The notes: generated from the letters alone by a model not told the origin. A stretch of DNA of 64,000 bases from Shiella aurantiaca (GCA_030412945.1 JAUHJS010000001.1:434001-498000); one strand, 5' to 3'; shown: positions 8,102-17,957, counted from the first letter of the stretch. Translations and numbers: made by a program.

Positions 8102-9106
8102 ATGAAAACATCGGTCATTAAAGGAATTGGGCACTATGTACCCGAACGCATTGTAACTAATGCCGAACTCGAAAAATATATGAACACCACCAATGAGTGG
8201 ATTGTAGAACGAACAGGTATTAACGAAAGACGTTTTTTTAATCCGGAGGTGGATACCGTGGCCAATATGTCGGCTAAGGCTTCGCGTATGGCCATTGAGC
8301 GTGCAGGGCTTTCCGTTCAGGATATCGATTTTATCGTATTCGCCACCATCACCCCCGATTACTTCTTCCCTGGTTCGGGAGTGCTATTGCAACGCGAACT
8401 GGGCTTGGAAAATATCGGTGCACTTGACTTGCGCAATGCCTGTTCGGGCTTTATTTATGGACTTTCGGTAGCCGATCAGTTTATCAAAACCGGAATGTAT
8501 AAAACGGTATTGGTAGTGGGAGCGGAAATTCAATCGTCTACCCTAGAGCTAAACGACCGTGGTAGAAACGTATCAGTGATTTTTGGTGATGGTGCCGGAG
8601 CGGTGGTTTTGCAAGCCTCTGAAGAAAAAGGCAAAGGCATATTAAGTACCCATTTGCATTCGGATGGCCGCTTTGCGGAAGAATTGTACGTGAAAGACCC
8701 CGGAAGTAGCCGTAAACCGGAGGAGCGCCTTACTACCGAAATCATCGAAGGGCCGAGCATTCGTGCGCATATGAATGGCAATATGGTATTTAAACATGCC
8801 GTACAGCGTTTTCAGGAAGTAATTCACGAAGCTTTGGAGGCCAATAAGATGACCAAAGAACAAATCGATTTATTAGTTCCTCACCAAGCCAACCTACGTA
8901 TCAGCAAGTATTTGCAGGAGCAGCTACACTTAAGTGATGACCGCGTATACAATAATATCATGCGCTATGGAAATACCACGGCAGCTTCTATTCCTATTGC
9001 TATGAGTGAGGCATGGGCTGAAGGAAAGATGAGCGAAGGCAAAGTAGTGTGTTTGGCTGCTTTTGGTAGTGGCTTTACCTGGGCTTCTGCATTAATTAAA
9101 ATGTAA
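8102..9106 (+). CDS. fabH: Beta-ketoacyl-ACP synthase III
   Basis: A 334-residue FabH. The thiolase-fold catalytic triad is complete: Cys114 in LRNACSGFIYG, His261 in VPHQANLRI and Asn291 in RYGNTTAASIP. The N-terminal TTNEWIVERTGINERR stretch is the family's CoA-binding signature. The enzyme condenses acetyl- or branched acyl-CoA with malonyl-ACP to start fatty-acid synthesis. It is not in a plsX/acp cluster here and is flanked by a terminator, so it appears to be transcribed alone. A near-palindrome (GCCC-AAA/TTTGGGC, 8054-8069) lies about 30 nt upstream of the start; its role is unknown. Confidence 0.95.
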   Translation: MKTSVIKGIGHYVPERIVTNAELEKYMNTTNEWIVERTGINERRFFNPEVDTVANMSAKASRMAIERAGLSVQDIDFIVFATITPDYFFPGSGVLLQRELGLENIGALDLRNACSGFIYGLSVADQFIKTGMYKTVLVVGAEIQSSTLELNDRGRNVSVIFGDGAGAVVLQASEEKGKGILSTHLHSDGRFAEELYVKDPGSSRKPEERLTTEIIEGPSIRAHMNGNMVFKHAVQRFQEVIHEALEANKMTKEQIDLLVPHQANLRISKYLQEQLHLSDDRVYNNIMRYGNTTAASIPIAMSEAWAEGKMSEGKVVCLAAFGSGFTWASALIKM

Positions 9107-9149
9107 TGTTTGCGCATTCGGTAAATTTCGGGTAAATTTTGAGCAAGAT

Positions 9150-9169
9150 ATGGCCTCTTTGGAGGCCAT
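9150..9169 (+). terminator. Terminator of fabH
   Basis: Perfect 8-bp stem ATGGCCTC/GAGGCCAT with loop TTTG, followed by TTTTAACG. Confidence 0.7.
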
Positions 9170-9184
9170 TTTAACGAAAAGCAC

Positions 9185-9412
9185 ATGAAAACTCAGCAGT
9201 ATAATCCTAGTCCGTTAGAAGTACAGTTTGCCGAAGCCTTAGAGAACCTTCGCAGCCAGATAGAACCTCACCTTGGCGGAAACAAGATTGTGGAAATTGT
9301 GAATAAGCTGCAAGCAGATAACCCCATTATGGTATTTCACTTGCAAGATGCCGATGGCGACCCCCACGAAATGGTGATTAAACTGATTCAACGTCCTGAT
9401 AAGTTTGACTGA
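9185..9412 (+). CDS. Small conserved-looking protein of unknown function
   Basis: 75 residues, acidic to neutral, soluble, with no signal peptide or membrane segment. The pattern is two amphipathic helices (LEVQFAEALENLRSQIEPHL, KIVEIVNKLQADN) followed by a beta-hairpin with a DADGDPHEMVIKLIQRP segment. I do not recognise the family. It starts with a normal ATG 15 nt after the fabH terminator, and its stop overlaps the start of the next gene by 8 nt. The two are therefore probably translated together and work in the same process. Confidence 0.65.
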   Translation: MKTQQYNPSPLEVQFAEALENLRSQIEPHLGGNKIVEIVNKLQADNPIMVFHLQDADGDPHEMVIKLIQRPDKFD

Positions 9413-9986
9413 AAACCCACTCAATCAGGAGGAACTGCAGAACCTCTCCGACAGCAACTTTTGGCTCCATTTCCGAAATGCTTCAAAAAAAATAGATGAG
9501 CTTTTGGAGGAAACTCAAACACAGTTCTGGAAAATTAATCAGGGGCTTTCTCCAATCTTACCCTCAGCTGCCTATCGGGGTAAAATATCGCGCGGCAACA
9601 ACCACGAAGGGTTCCCCTACCTCGTTTTGGATTGCCCAAATCATTATACCACTAAAGACACCTTTGCGTTTCGGGTGATGGTATGGTGGGGAAAGCACAT
9701 CACCATAGGCTTACACCTTGAGGGCCATTCCTTTCATAAACTCAAAGATTCTGTTCTGCTTGCTTCCCTGGCTAAAGACTATTGGCAAAACGCCAGCAAT
9801 AACCCTTGGACACATCAAAAAGAGGGGTACAAAAAAGCCGACTGGGAGCCGGCTTCTGATTTTAGTTTCTTACGATTGGTGCAATTTTACGATTTGAGTG
9901 AAATCAATCAACTCACTGATCTATCAATAAATCTTTACCAAGACTTATTTATTCCTCTCCACGAATCACTTAAGGCTGATAGGTAA
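9405..9986 (+). CDS. Unknown protein starting at TTG, coupled to the upstream gene
   Basis: 193 residues, soluble, rich in Trp/Phe/His (FWLHF, MVWWGKHITIGLHLEGHSFHKL, WEPASDFSFLRLVQFYDL). No family is recognised with confidence. The only plausible start is a TTG at 9405, because the next in-frame Met is over 80 residues inside the fold. The TTG overlaps the stop of the preceding 75-residue gene (TTGACTGA), a typical arrangement for translational coupling. The 3' end overlaps the oppositely oriented LysM gene by 17 nt. The gene pair sits between fabH and a cell-envelope gene but shows no lipid or envelope motif. Confidence 0.65.
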   Translation: MTENPLNQEELQNLSDSNFWLHFRNASKKIDELLEETQTQFWKINQGLSPILPSAAYRGKISRGNNHEGFPYLVLDCPNHYTTKDTFAFRVMVWWGKHITIGLHLEGHSFHKLKDSVLLASLAKDYWQNASNNPWTHQKEGYKKADWEPASDFSFLRLVQFYDLSEINQLTDLSINLYQDLFIPLHESLKADR

Positions 9987-11127
9987 TTTCTACCGGAAAG
10001 CGGGAATTTACCCCTCCCAGCTTATCAAAAGCGGCCTTAGAAATTTTGATTACCACCTTATCATTCACGCCTGTATCGGGAATTTTCCCTACGATACGCA
10101 CAAATACACTCATATCGTTCAGGTCGTTGCGCACATGCATAATAGTGCCTATGGGAGCCGTACGGTGAAGAGCCCTGTACTTATTGCTATCTCCTGAACC
10201 TTCTATTAGCTCTGCTATGCCGGTTTCTACCACTTTTTTGAAGGAAGAAGAACTACTCACCACCTCTTGTGTGCTAGGAGCATTGCTCTCCGCATCGCTA
10301 TCCACCGGATTGGTATCTATCACTTTTGCAGTTTCTTTCTTGGGTGTAATTACCGGAGTAGTTTCCATGGGAGTATCTACAATCTTCTCTACTACCACTA
10401 CGGATTTATCTTCCTTAATAGGCTTCTCTACCGGAGTACTGGTAGTTTGGGTTACCGCTGATTTTGCTTTTTGCCCTACAATTAATTTTTGACCTACACT
10501 GATTTCGTTAGACGTAAGGGCGTTCCAAGCTTTAATCTGATCTACCGTGGTATTATACATGCGGCTGATGGAAAACAAAGTCTGGGAGATATCCACCGTA
10601 TGAATTACTTGGTCGGAGGCACTGCTAGCCTGAGTTTGGACAGCTGTGCTGGTAGTTTCTTTTACTTGACTTACTGCTTTAGCCGGACGAATAATCAGTT
10701 CCTGACCAATAGACAACTCATTGGAGCTTAGGTTATTCCATTGCTTAATATCATCTACACTTACCTGATACTTGCGCGAAAGAGAGTAGAGTGTTTCTGA
10801 AGGAGCAACCGTATGCTTAATGGTGGCTCCCGTTTGGCTTGCAGGCTTATTTTCCGCCACAGGTTTACCATAAGGCACCTTTAATCTATAGCCAATAGAA
10901 AGTCCTTTGTCGGTTCCCGGATTGGCCGCCACGATATCAGCCACGGTAGTGCCGTAACGCTTAGCAATGGAAAACAAAGTTTCTTTGGCTTCCACCTCAT
11001 GGAGCACAAACCACTTGGCCCCTACCTTTTCCATCCCCACTGAATCGCGGGGCATATCGGAAGCAAACTGAGGCAATGAGTAAACTAAAAATAAGGCGGT
11101 AATAACTAAAAATCGAACGTTCCTCAT
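9970..11127 (-). CDS. LysM peptidoglycan-binding protein with RlpA-like C-terminal domain
   Basis: 385 residues. A Sec signal peptide (MRNVRFLVITALFLVYSLPQFA) is followed by three LysM repeats at about residues 38-85, 103-150 and 172-218. Each has the ...ETLFSIAKRYGTTV..I...N...L.iGq.L.V pattern that binds N-acetylglucosamine in peptidoglycan. After a low-complexity Thr/Glu/Lys/Val linker comes a C-terminal beta-rich domain (GIAELIEGSGDSNKYRALHR...GTIMHVRNDLN...VFVRIVGKIPDTG) that resembles the RlpA double-psi beta-barrel. The product is probably a periplasmic wall-binding protein. Its start lies 4 nt after the stop of the DUF4905-like gene, so the two form an operon. Its end overlaps the convergent gene at 9405-9986. 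Confidence 0.85.
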   Translation of the reverse strand: MRNVRFLVITALFLVYSLPQFASDMPRDSVGMEKVGAKWFVLHEVEAKETLFSIAKRYGTTVADIVAANPGTDKGLSIGYRLKVPYGKPVAENKPASQTGATIKHTVAPSETLYSLSRKYQVSVDDIKQWNNLSSNELSIGQELIIRPAKAVSQVKETTSTAVQTQASSASDQVIHTVDISQTLFSISRMYNTTVDQIKAWNALTSNEISVGQKLIVGQKAKSAVTQTTSTPVEKPIKEDKSVVVVEKIVDTPMETTPVITPKKETAKVIDTNPVDSDAESNAPSTQEVVSSSSSFKKVVETGIAELIEGSGDSNKYRALHRTAPIGTIMHVRNDLNDMSVFVRIVGKIPDTGVNDKVVIKISKAAFDKLGGVNSRFPVEITYQP

Positions 11128-11131
11128 GTAT

Positions 11132-11920
11132 CTATACTAAGCTAAGGCTTATTAAATGTGTTTTATCTTTTATAAAAAGTATTCGCTTGTCCCAAACAAA
11201 AAATGTACCATCGGCTACTTGACCATTGGTTGATTTATCAATTGGCTGGTGGTACACCACCTCGCCATCCGAATCCACTACCAATATATTATTGACTAGC
11301 TCGGGTTTCTTCATGCAATAATACGAAATAATTATGCATCCTTCTCTTTCTATGTATTCACATTGCTTTACGGCCAGTTCGCCAACCATACGCTCAATCA
11401 ATATTTGCAAGGAATCGAAATACTCATCCTTGTAATGATAGCGCGAAGGATAAAACAGGCGCTGAGGCTCTGTATCGAGGGCAAAACTTGCCGGCTTGCC
11501 CGTTTCCCAAGCCAAAAGGCTTAACTCCTCCTTATCATTTGCAAAGCTTTTCACCATCAAGCCATTAAAAAATGGATTGACAATATGCGAACGACTTTTT
11601 GTCCAAAGCCGTGTATCCGCCTTCATTTCTTGCACATATACCTCCGTGTCGGAAGGGTCTTGCGGAGCATTCAAATGCTGAAAAGCCAGCATTTGCTCTT
11701 TGGCGCCCTTTATCGAACTCCACCACGGAAATGACTGATACTTCCAGCTGTTGTCCTTTTCCGTATACTGGGCAATGCGCATTTCTTGGCGGGTTTTATC
11801 CCGCAACTCCAAATACAGAAAGCGGCCTCGGATATCGGGCATCAACTTCCAGATGAACTCATCTTTTGCGCTAAATATTGTGATTTCTGCCAAACTTTCT
11901 GTCAAGATTACTAACTTCAC
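11132..11920 (-). CDS. DUF4905-like protein of unknown function
   Basis: 262 residues, with no signal peptide or transmembrane helix. The sequence is a series of short beta-strands with conserved aromatic residues (DEFIWKLMPDIRGRFLYLELRD, FFNGLMVKSFANDKEELSLLAWE, EREGCIIISYYCM, NILVVDSDGEVVY), which suggests a small beta-propeller. It resembles the Bacteroidota family DUF4905, an assignment made from memory. It is the first gene of a two-gene operon with the LysM protein (4-nt gap), so a link to cell-wall work is possible but inferred. It is divergent from nfeD. Confidence 0.6.
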   Translation of the reverse strand: MKLVILTESLAEITIFSAKDEFIWKLMPDIRGRFLYLELRDKTRQEMRIAQYTEKDNSWKYQSFPWWSSIKGAKEQMLAFQHLNAPQDPSDTEVYVQEMKADTRLWTKSRSHIVNPFFNGLMVKSFANDKEELSLLAWETGKPASFALDTEPQRLFYPSRYHYKDEYFDSLQILIERMVGELAVKQCEYIEREGCIIISYYCMKKPELVNNILVVDSDGEVVYHQPIDKSTNGQVADGTFFVWDKRILFIKDKTHLISLSLV

Positions 11921-11999
11921 AAAAGTACAGTAAAGCGTACAGAAAGGATACTTTTTTCCGATGAATCATACCCAAGCACCTATTCCGATTTCGAGAAAT

Positions 12000-13331
12000 A
12001 TGAAAAAATGCACCGTATTACTGCTTAGCCTTCTATCATTCAGCCTCACGCTGTGGGCTCAAGAAAAAAAGCAGGTTTTTGTGATGGAAATTAAATCGGA
12101 GATTGATGCCCGAACGACCCGCTATGTTGATTTGGCTCTGAAAGAAGCCAAAGACCAAAAAGCCGATTTCATTATTATAGAAATGGATACCTATGGCGGA
12201 GTACTGACCGATGCCAATGAAATCCGCACGCAAATCATGGACGTGCAGGTACCTATTTGGGTATTTATCAACAAAGATGCTGCCTCAGCTGGAGCACTAA
12301 TTTCTATTGCCTGTGATAGTATTTACATGGCAGCCGGAGCCAACATAGGCGCGGCCACTGTGGTGACACAAGACGGGCAAGCGGCACCGGATAAGTATCA
12401 GTCGTATATGCGCTCTATTATGCGCTCTACCGCCCAAACCAATGGCCGCGACCCAAAAATTGCTGAAGGCATGGTGGATGAAGATATTGAAATTGAGGGC
12501 GTAAGCCCTAAAGGGGAAGTAATCACCTTCTCTACCGAAGAAGCAATTAAAAATGGATTCTGTGAGGCCGAGGTTAGCTCAATCGAGGCCATTTTAAAAC
12601 GCAACAAAGTAGAAAACTATACTATCACCACTTTTGAACTCCCCTCATCAGAGAAAATCATTTCCTTCTTCATCAATCCCTTTATTAGTGGCATATTGAT
12701 ATTGATTATTATCGGAGGTATTTACTTTGAACTGCAAACACCCGGTGTAGGCTTTCCGCTAGCGGCTTCTGTCATTGCGCTTATTTTATATCTCACGCCT
12801 TATTACCTCAATGGATTGGCGGCCAACTGGGAAATCATTGTGCTGTGTATTGGTTTTATCTTGATTGCCGCGGAAGTGTTTGTCATCCCGGGTTTTGGGG
12901 TAGCAGGTGTCAGTGGTATTTCGCTGGTCGTACTTTCCTTGGTATTGATTATGATTAATAACGATGCCCTCGATTTCACCTTAGTACCTTTGGAAAACAT
13001 TATGTATGCTATGGCGGCTACTTTTGGTGGAATTCTGGGCTTTATAGCCGTAGTGGTATTTGGTGGATATAAAATCAGTCAGTCGGTTGCTTTTCAGCGC
13101 TTTGCCCTGCCCGATACCATGAGTCACGAAGCGGGCTATACGGCCAATTTCAAAAATGTATCGTTGATAGGTAAAAAAGGGATTGCCCAAACTACACTTA
13201 GACCGAGCGGTAAGGTATTGATTGATGGAGAACAATATGATGCCTATTCACGAGGCGAATTTATTGAGGCTAATCAGGAGATAGTAGTGGTAGAAGAAAG
13301 TGCCAACTTCCTAAAAGTGAAATCCTTATAA
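12000..13331 (+). CDS. nfeD: NfeD-family membrane serine protease (long form)
   Basis: About 444 residues. A signal peptide (MKKCTVLLLSLLSFSLTLWAQ) precedes a ClpP-class protease domain with the nucleophile Ser in NKDAASAGALI and a candidate catalytic Lys in APDKYQSYMRS. Next come four to five transmembrane segments (about residues 230-370) and a C-terminal OB-fold NfeD domain (SLIGKKGIAQTTLRPSGKVLIDGEQYDAYSRGEFIE...). The family cleaves stomatin/prohibitin partners at the membrane. No stomatin gene is adjacent, although a prohibitin-like gene lies at 61023 in the same window. An upstream ATG at 11961 exists, but the ATG at 12000 starts the signal peptide cleanly. The kdsB start follows the stop by 1 nt. 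Confidence 0.9.
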   Translation: MKKCTVLLLSLLSFSLTLWAQEKKQVFVMEIKSEIDARTTRYVDLALKEAKDQKADFIIIEMDTYGGVLTDANEIRTQIMDVQVPIWVFINKDAASAGALISIACDSIYMAAGANIGAATVVTQDGQAAPDKYQSYMRSIMRSTAQTNGRDPKIAEGMVDEDIEIEGVSPKGEVITFSTEEAIKNGFCEAEVSSIEAILKRNKVENYTITTFELPSSEKIISFFINPFISGILILIIIGGIYFELQTPGVGFPLAASVIALILYLTPYYLNGLAANWEIIVLCIGFILIAAEVFVIPGFGVAGVSGISLVVLSLVLIMINNDALDFTLVPLENIMYAMAATFGGILGFIAVVVFGGYKISQSVAFQRFALPDTMSHEAGYTANFKNVSLIGKKGIAQTTLRPSGKVLIDGEQYDAYSRGEFIEANQEIVVVEESANFLKVKSL

Positions 13332-13332
13332 G

Positions 13333-14073
13333 ATGACAAAAATAATCGGCATTATTCCCGCGCGCTATGCCTCTACTCGCTTTCCCGGCAAGCCGCTGGT
13401 GAAACTGGGTCAGATGAGCATGATTGAGCGTGTGTACAGGCAAGCAGAGAAATGCAAATCGCTGCACCAAGTGCTGGTGGCTACCGATGACGAACGGATT
13501 GCGCAAGAAGTAGCCCGTTTTGGAGGTGCTTATTGCATGACTGACCCCAACCACATGAGCGGCACCGACCGCTGTCGCGAGGCGATGGAGCAAATGACGG
13601 AAGCTTTTGATTATGTGGTAAATATCCAAGGCGATGAACCGTTTATTGCACCCGAGCAAATTGAAGAACTTTGCGAATTGCTAGACGGAAATACCGAACT
13701 GGCCACCCAAGCCCGACAAATTCAGCAAGTTGATGATTTACATAATCCCAATGTGGTTAAATTAGTAAAAGGCAACCAAGGTAATGCTTTGTATTTCAGC
13801 CGACAGGCAATTCCCTACTATCGGGGGCTTGCACCGGAAGAGTGGCTGAGTAAACAAGCCTATTATCAGCATATTGGCCTCTATGCCTATCGTACAGACA
13901 TTTTGCAACGCATTGCAGTGCTTCCTGCCTCTACTTTAGAAATTGCCGAGTCGCTGGAGCAATTGCGCTGGCTGGAGAACGGATTTGAAATCAAAGTGGG
14001 CATTACCCATTATGGAGCCACGGGCATAGATACTCCCGAAGACATAGAAAAAGTTAAACACTTATTTGAGTAA
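13333..14073 (+). CDS. kdsB: 3-deoxy-manno-octulosonate cytidylyltransferase
   Basis: 246 residues, normal length. The nucleotide-binding start IIPARYASTRFPGKPL and the segments VATDDERI, MTDPNHMSGTDRCREA, VVNIQGDEPFI and GLYAYRTDIL are all characteristic of KdsB. It activates Kdo with CTP for lipid A-core assembly, so the organism makes a Kdo-containing lipopolysaccharide. It begins 1 nt after nfeD and is followed 14 nt later by a universal stress protein and then ppa; the four genes read as one operon. kdsA, kdsC and waaA are not in the window. Confidence 0.95.
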   Translation: MTKIIGIIPARYASTRFPGKPLVKLGQMSMIERVYRQAEKCKSLHQVLVATDDERIAQEVARFGGAYCMTDPNHMSGTDRCREAMEQMTEAFDYVVNIQGDEPFIAPEQIEELCELLDGNTELATQARQIQQVDDLHNPNVVKLVKGNQGNALYFSRQAIPYYRGLAPEEWLSKQAYYQHIGLYAYRTDILQRIAVLPASTLEIAESLEQLRWLENGFEIKVGITHYGATGIDTPEDIEKVKHLFE

Positions 14074-14087
14074 GATTGTAGAATACC

Positions 14088-15002
14088 ATGAATTCATTCA
14101 AACGCGTATTAGTAGGTTTAGATTTTAGTCCCATGGATCAGGTGCTGATGCAGTTTATCCATGAACATGCCCACGACTTAGGAGTTGAAAAGGTGTATTA
14201 TTTTCATTGTTCCAAATCCTTAGAACTACCTGAGGCAATCAAGAAAAGTTATCCCGAACTATTGGCTCCATTAGATGAGGTCATTAAAAAGAATATTGAA
14301 GAACTGGTAAAGGAACATCACAACGAAGCCATAGAGCATGAAACCGTGGTGATAGAAGGAACTCCGCTCACTGAATTGCTCAAATACCTGAAAATAAAAG
14401 AAACCGATCTTTTGATTATGGGTAAGAAAAACCTGGCGGATGGTTCGGGTAGTTTAGCCAAAAGCATTGCCCGCAAAGCCCCTAATTCGGTATTACTAGT
14501 TCCTGAAAATCAATACCGTACGATTGATACAATCCTATGCCCCATTGACTTCTCCCAACACGCTCAGCTGACCCTTCAAACCGCTCATGCCCTTAAGAGC
14601 AGCACTCACGCGAGCGTTGAAGTATTTTATATCTACGAAGTACCATTTGGCTACTCTAAACTCGGAAAAACCCGTGAGGAATTTTCGGCAATTTTAGCGG
14701 CCAATGCCGAGAAAGATTTCCAAATCTTATGCAAGCAGATAGGACACAAAACCAGCGATTTTACCTTTGTGTGCCGTGAGAAAGATGATACCATGAGCCT
14801 TGCACAAATGATACAGCAGGAAGCGGATAGCAGCCATGCCGACCTAGTGATGATAGGTTCAAAGGGTCGCACCAATGCCTCAGCGGTGTTACTGGGTAGC
14901 CTGGCCGAGGCACTAAGTCAGGCCGAAACAAAAGTACCCTTGCTTATTTTTAAGAAAAAGGGCGAAAACCTTGGTTTTCTGGAGGCATTATTTGAATTAT
15001 AA
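14088..15002 (+). CDS. Tandem universal stress protein (two UspA domains)
   Basis: 304 residues made of two consecutive UspA alpha/beta domains (about 1-143 and 146-292). The second carries the complete ATP-binding loop G-2x-G-9x-G-S ([15 protein letters not shown]). The first has a variant ([16 protein letters not shown]). A single intact nucleotide site per tandem protein is common in the family. It probably senses energy or stress state, and no specific partner is evident. Its position between kdsB and ppa suggests co-transcription with housekeeping genes. Confidence 0.9.
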   Translation: MNSFKRVLVGLDFSPMDQVLMQFIHEHAHDLGVEKVYYFHCSKSLELPEAIKKSYPELLAPLDEVIKKNIEELVKEHHNEAIEHETVVIEGTPLTELLKYLKIKETDLLIMGKKNLADGSGSLAKSIARKAPNSVLLVPENQYRTIDTILCPIDFSQHAQLTLQTAHALKSSTHASVEVFYIYEVPFGYSKLGKTREEFSAILAANAEKDFQILCKQIGHKTSDFTFVCREKDDTMSLAQMIQQEADSSHADLVMIGSKGRTNASAVLLGSLAEALSQAETKVPLLIFKKKGENLGFLEALFEL

Positions 15003-15016
15003 ATAACACAAATTAT

Positions 15017-15556
15017 ATGGAACAAGCTTTTAACTCATGGCACCATGTGCATTTTGGTAGTGAGAGTCCGGATATTGTAAATGCCATTATTGAGATTCCG
15101 AAAGGAAGTAAAGGCAAGTTTGAATTAGATAAAGAAAGTGGCCTGCTCAAGCTGGACCGCGTATTGTTTTCTGCGGTGCACTATCCGGCCAACTATGGGT
15201 TTATTCCGCAAACCTATTGTGAAGACCACGATCCGCTTGATATTTTGGTGATTATGTCCATCGATTTGCCTCCCCTTACGCTTATAGAAGCCAAGGTGAT
15301 TGGGGTAATGCGTATGCGCGACCAAGGCGAGGCCGATGATAAGATTATTGCGGTAGCCAAAAATGATATGTCGGTAAACCATATCAACGATATCAGCGAG
15401 CTACCACCGCATACTACCACCGAAATCAGACGTTTTTTTGAAGACTATAAAAAACTGGAACACAAAGAAGTAGTGGTAGAGGATTTTCTGGGCCGCGAAC
15501 AAGCCAAGCGTATTATTGCCGAAAGCATTTTGCTGTATAAAGAAACCTTTGGGTAG
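15017..15556 (+). CDS. ppa: Inorganic pyrophosphatase (family I)
   Basis: 179 residues, the usual length of the hexameric bacterial enzyme. The metal-binding signature is seen as [11 protein letters not shown] (D-x-D-P-x-D type), together with the substrate-binding stretch [33 protein letters not shown] and [12 protein letters not shown]. It hydrolyses PPi to phosphate. It starts 14 nt after the universal stress gene and ends 2 nt before the 3' end of the oppositely oriented mutS2, leaving no room for a separate terminator. Confidence 0.95.
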   Translation: MEQAFNSWHHVHFGSESPDIVNAIIEIPKGSKGKFELDKESGLLKLDRVLFSAVHYPANYGFIPQTYCEDHDPLDILVIMSIDLPPLTLIEAKVIGVMRMRDQGEADDKIIAVAKNDMSVNHINDISELPPHTTTEIRRFFEDYKKLEHKEVVVEDFLGREQAKRIIAESILLYKETFG

Positions 15557-15558
15557 GA

Positions 15559-17943
15559 TTAGGCCATCACCACGATGGTCACTCCTGCCCCTCCTCGGTC
15601 GGCATGTTCATCGCTTACCGACTTTTTGTGAGGGAATTTTTGCAAGTAATTGCGCACCAAGCTCCTCAAAATCCCATCGCCCTTTCCATGAATGATACGC
15701 ACTTCGCGCATACTGAACAGCAAGGCGTTGTCCATAAAATTCTGCACTTCGGTAAGGGCTTCTTCCCCTCTTTTGCCTCTTAAATCTAAATTAGGACTAA
15801 ACTCCGCCATACGTTGGTTGAGGTTAATCCCCTTGCTCAAAGGGGTATTCTGTTCGCCTAGTGCTTCTTTATATTTGCGCTTGCTGATTTTTTGGAGGCG
15901 ATTAATTTTTATGGTAGACTTAAGCCCACCGAGCATAATTTCGGCCGATTTTCCTTTTACCGAAAGCACCTCACCTACTGTTTCATTATCCGTTAATTGC
16001 ACATAATCACCCGCCACTATCTCGCCCGATTCATGCACGATCTGCGGTTTGGCACTTTTCTCCACTTTGATGTTATCACCAAAGTCCTCCAAGGATTTAC
16101 GCACCTGCTTGGTGGTTTCCTTTTCAGCACCTTTCTCTTTTATGGTGCGGATGGTGGTTTCAATCTTTTGATTGGCCTCTTTCAGTAATTCTTTGGCTTC
16201 CTGCTTGGCTTTATTGATAATCTGCTTGCGTTCGTTCTCAATAAACTCTTTCAGCTGATTGTATTCTTCCGAAGCCTTTTTCAATCGGGATTCTTCCTTT
16301 TCAAAGGCCACCCGCTTTTGCTCAAACAATTGCTTTTCGGCTTCCAGACTTCGCAATAGCTTATCGTAGTTTACCTTTTCGTAGCCAATTTTACTTTGGG
16401 CTTTCTGAATCAGCGTTTGAGGAAGTCCGGTTTTGGAGGCTATTTCTAGGGCAAAAGAGCTGCCCGGTTTACCCATTTCCAATTCGAATAAGGGTTCTAA
16501 ATTCACGTTATCGAAGCGCATGGCACCATTCACCACAGCCGGATTTTTCTCAGCAAACTGCTTAAGATTGCTGTAGTGCGTGTTCACCACCCCAAAAGCC
16601 TTTTTGGCATACAATTCTTCCAGCACCGCCTCGGCAATAGGGCCACCAAACTGCGGGTCGGTGCCCGTTCCGAATTCATCTATCAAGAAAAGGGTTTTCT
16701 TGTCAGCAAACTCGGTAAAATGCTTCATATTCCGCAGGTGCGAACTGTAAGTACTCAAATCATTTTCAATGGATTGCTCATCGCCAATATCGATAAATAC
16801 GTTGCGGAACAAGCCAAAAGTAGAGCCTTCACTAGCTGATACCAACAAACCCGACTGGTGCATGTATTGCAAAAGTCCTATGGTTTTCAAGCAAACGGAT
16901 TTTCCACCTGCATTAGGCCCTGAAATCACCAAAACACGTTGATTCTCATGCAACTGCACCTGCAAAGGCACGGTAGGCTTACCCTGCTGCTGATGCGCTA
17001 AATACAACAAAGGATGGCGGGCATTTACCCATTTCACCTCACAGGACTTACTACTTTGTACCAATGCAGCATTGATTTTCAAAGCAAATTTGGCTTTGGC
17101 ACGTATAAAATCGGCTAAGCCCAAAAACTGATAAGCTTTGCGCAAAGCGGGAATGTGTGGGCGAAGTTGATTAGTGAGCAGGGTCAGGATTTTAATAATC
17201 TCACGCTTCTCCTTGTATTCCAGCTCCCTGATTTCATTATTGATTTCCAACACCTCAGCCGGCTCCATAAATACCGTTTGTCCGGTGGCCGATTCATCAT
17301 GGATAAAGCCTTTTACATGGCGCTTGTGTTCGGCCAAAATGGGAATTACCATGCGGCCGCCCCGCACGGTAGGCGTTACTTCCGAATCAGCATACCCTTT
17401 AGACTTAACCGAGCGCAAAATACTGTCCATTACTTTGCGCAAGCGTATGGACTCTTCCTGCATTCTTTTGCGTACAGCGGCCAGTTCGGGACTGGCATTA
17501 TCACGTACCTTACCTTGGTCGTCAATCTTGCTCCTCAGGGTGGAAAGTAAATGTTGGTCGGCTTCGATAAGTCCGCCCAACTGAAACAGTAAAGGGTATT
17601 TTTCTTGTCGCTCATCCAAAAAACGTTGAGCCGAAAATATACTTTGCAGGCTCAGGATGATTTCTTGAAACTCCTCCTCCATCAAAAAAGCCCCTTCTAT
17701 GGCGGCCTTATTGAGATAAGGATTTACATCGATATAATGGGTGGAAGGAAAAGGTTCAGAAGCCTGCACTATGCGCCTGAACTCTTCGGCTTGCCCCAGC
17801 AGGCGATTTATGAGTTCAAAATCGGTGCTAAAACGCATTTTGTGAACAAAAGATACACCCATGGCACTGATGCACTCCTGAGCTACCAGCTCACGCACCT
17901 TATCAAAACCCAACTTTTGTTCAATATTAACCGGATACAGCAT
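15559..17943 (-). CDS. mutS2: MutS2 family endonuclease/ATPase
   Basis: 794 residues, full length. After the N-terminal lever/clamp region come Walker A (ISGPNAGGKSVCLKTIG), Walker B (TLFLIDEFGTGTDPQFGG) and the STH switch (VVNTHYSNLKQF), then a long charged coiled coil. The C-terminal Smr domain has its LDLRG and HGKGDGILR motifs, the latter with the catalytic-site His-Gly-x-Gly. MutS2 acts on recombination intermediates or stalled, collided ribosomes rather than mismatch repair. A GTG 9 nt upstream (17952) is an alternative start; the ATG at 17943 gives the normal MLYPVNIEQKLGF opening. The DUF4296 gene ends 14 nt upstream. Confidence 0.95.
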   Translation of the reverse strand: MLYPVNIEQKLGFDKVRELVAQECISAMGVSFVHKMRFSTDFELINRLLGQAEEFRRIVQASEPFPSTHYIDVNPYLNKAAIEGAFLMEEEFQEIILSLQSIFSAQRFLDERQEKYPLLFQLGGLIEADQHLLSTLRSKIDDQGKVRDNASPELAAVRKRMQEESIRLRKVMDSILRSVKSKGYADSEVTPTVRGGRMVIPILAEHKRHVKGFIHDESATGQTVFMEPAEVLEINNEIRELEYKEKREIIKILTLLTNQLRPHIPALRKAYQFLGLADFIRAKAKFALKINAALVQSSKSCEVKWVNARHPLLYLAHQQQGKPTVPLQVQLHENQRVLVISGPNAGGKSVCLKTIGLLQYMHQSGLLVSASEGSTFGLFRNVFIDIGDEQSIENDLSTYSSHLRNMKHFTEFADKKTLFLIDEFGTGTDPQFGGPIAEAVLEELYAKKAFGVVNTHYSNLKQFAEKNPAVVNGAMRFDNVNLEPLFELEMGKPGSSFALEIASKTGLPQTLIQKAQSKIGYEKVNYDKLLRSLEAEKQLFEQKRVAFEKEESRLKKASEEYNQLKEFIENERKQIINKAKQEAKELLKEANQKIETTIRTIKEKGAEKETTKQVRKSLEDFGDNIKVEKSAKPQIVHESGEIVAGDYVQLTDNETVGEVLSVKGKSAEIMLGGLKSTIKINRLQKISKRKYKEALGEQNTPLSKGINLNQRMAEFSPNLDLRGKRGEEALTEVQNFMDNALLFSMREVRIIHGKGDGILRSLVRNYLQKFPHKKSVSDEHADRGGAGVTIVVMA

Positions 17944-17957
17944 AGCGCTCACTCGAA

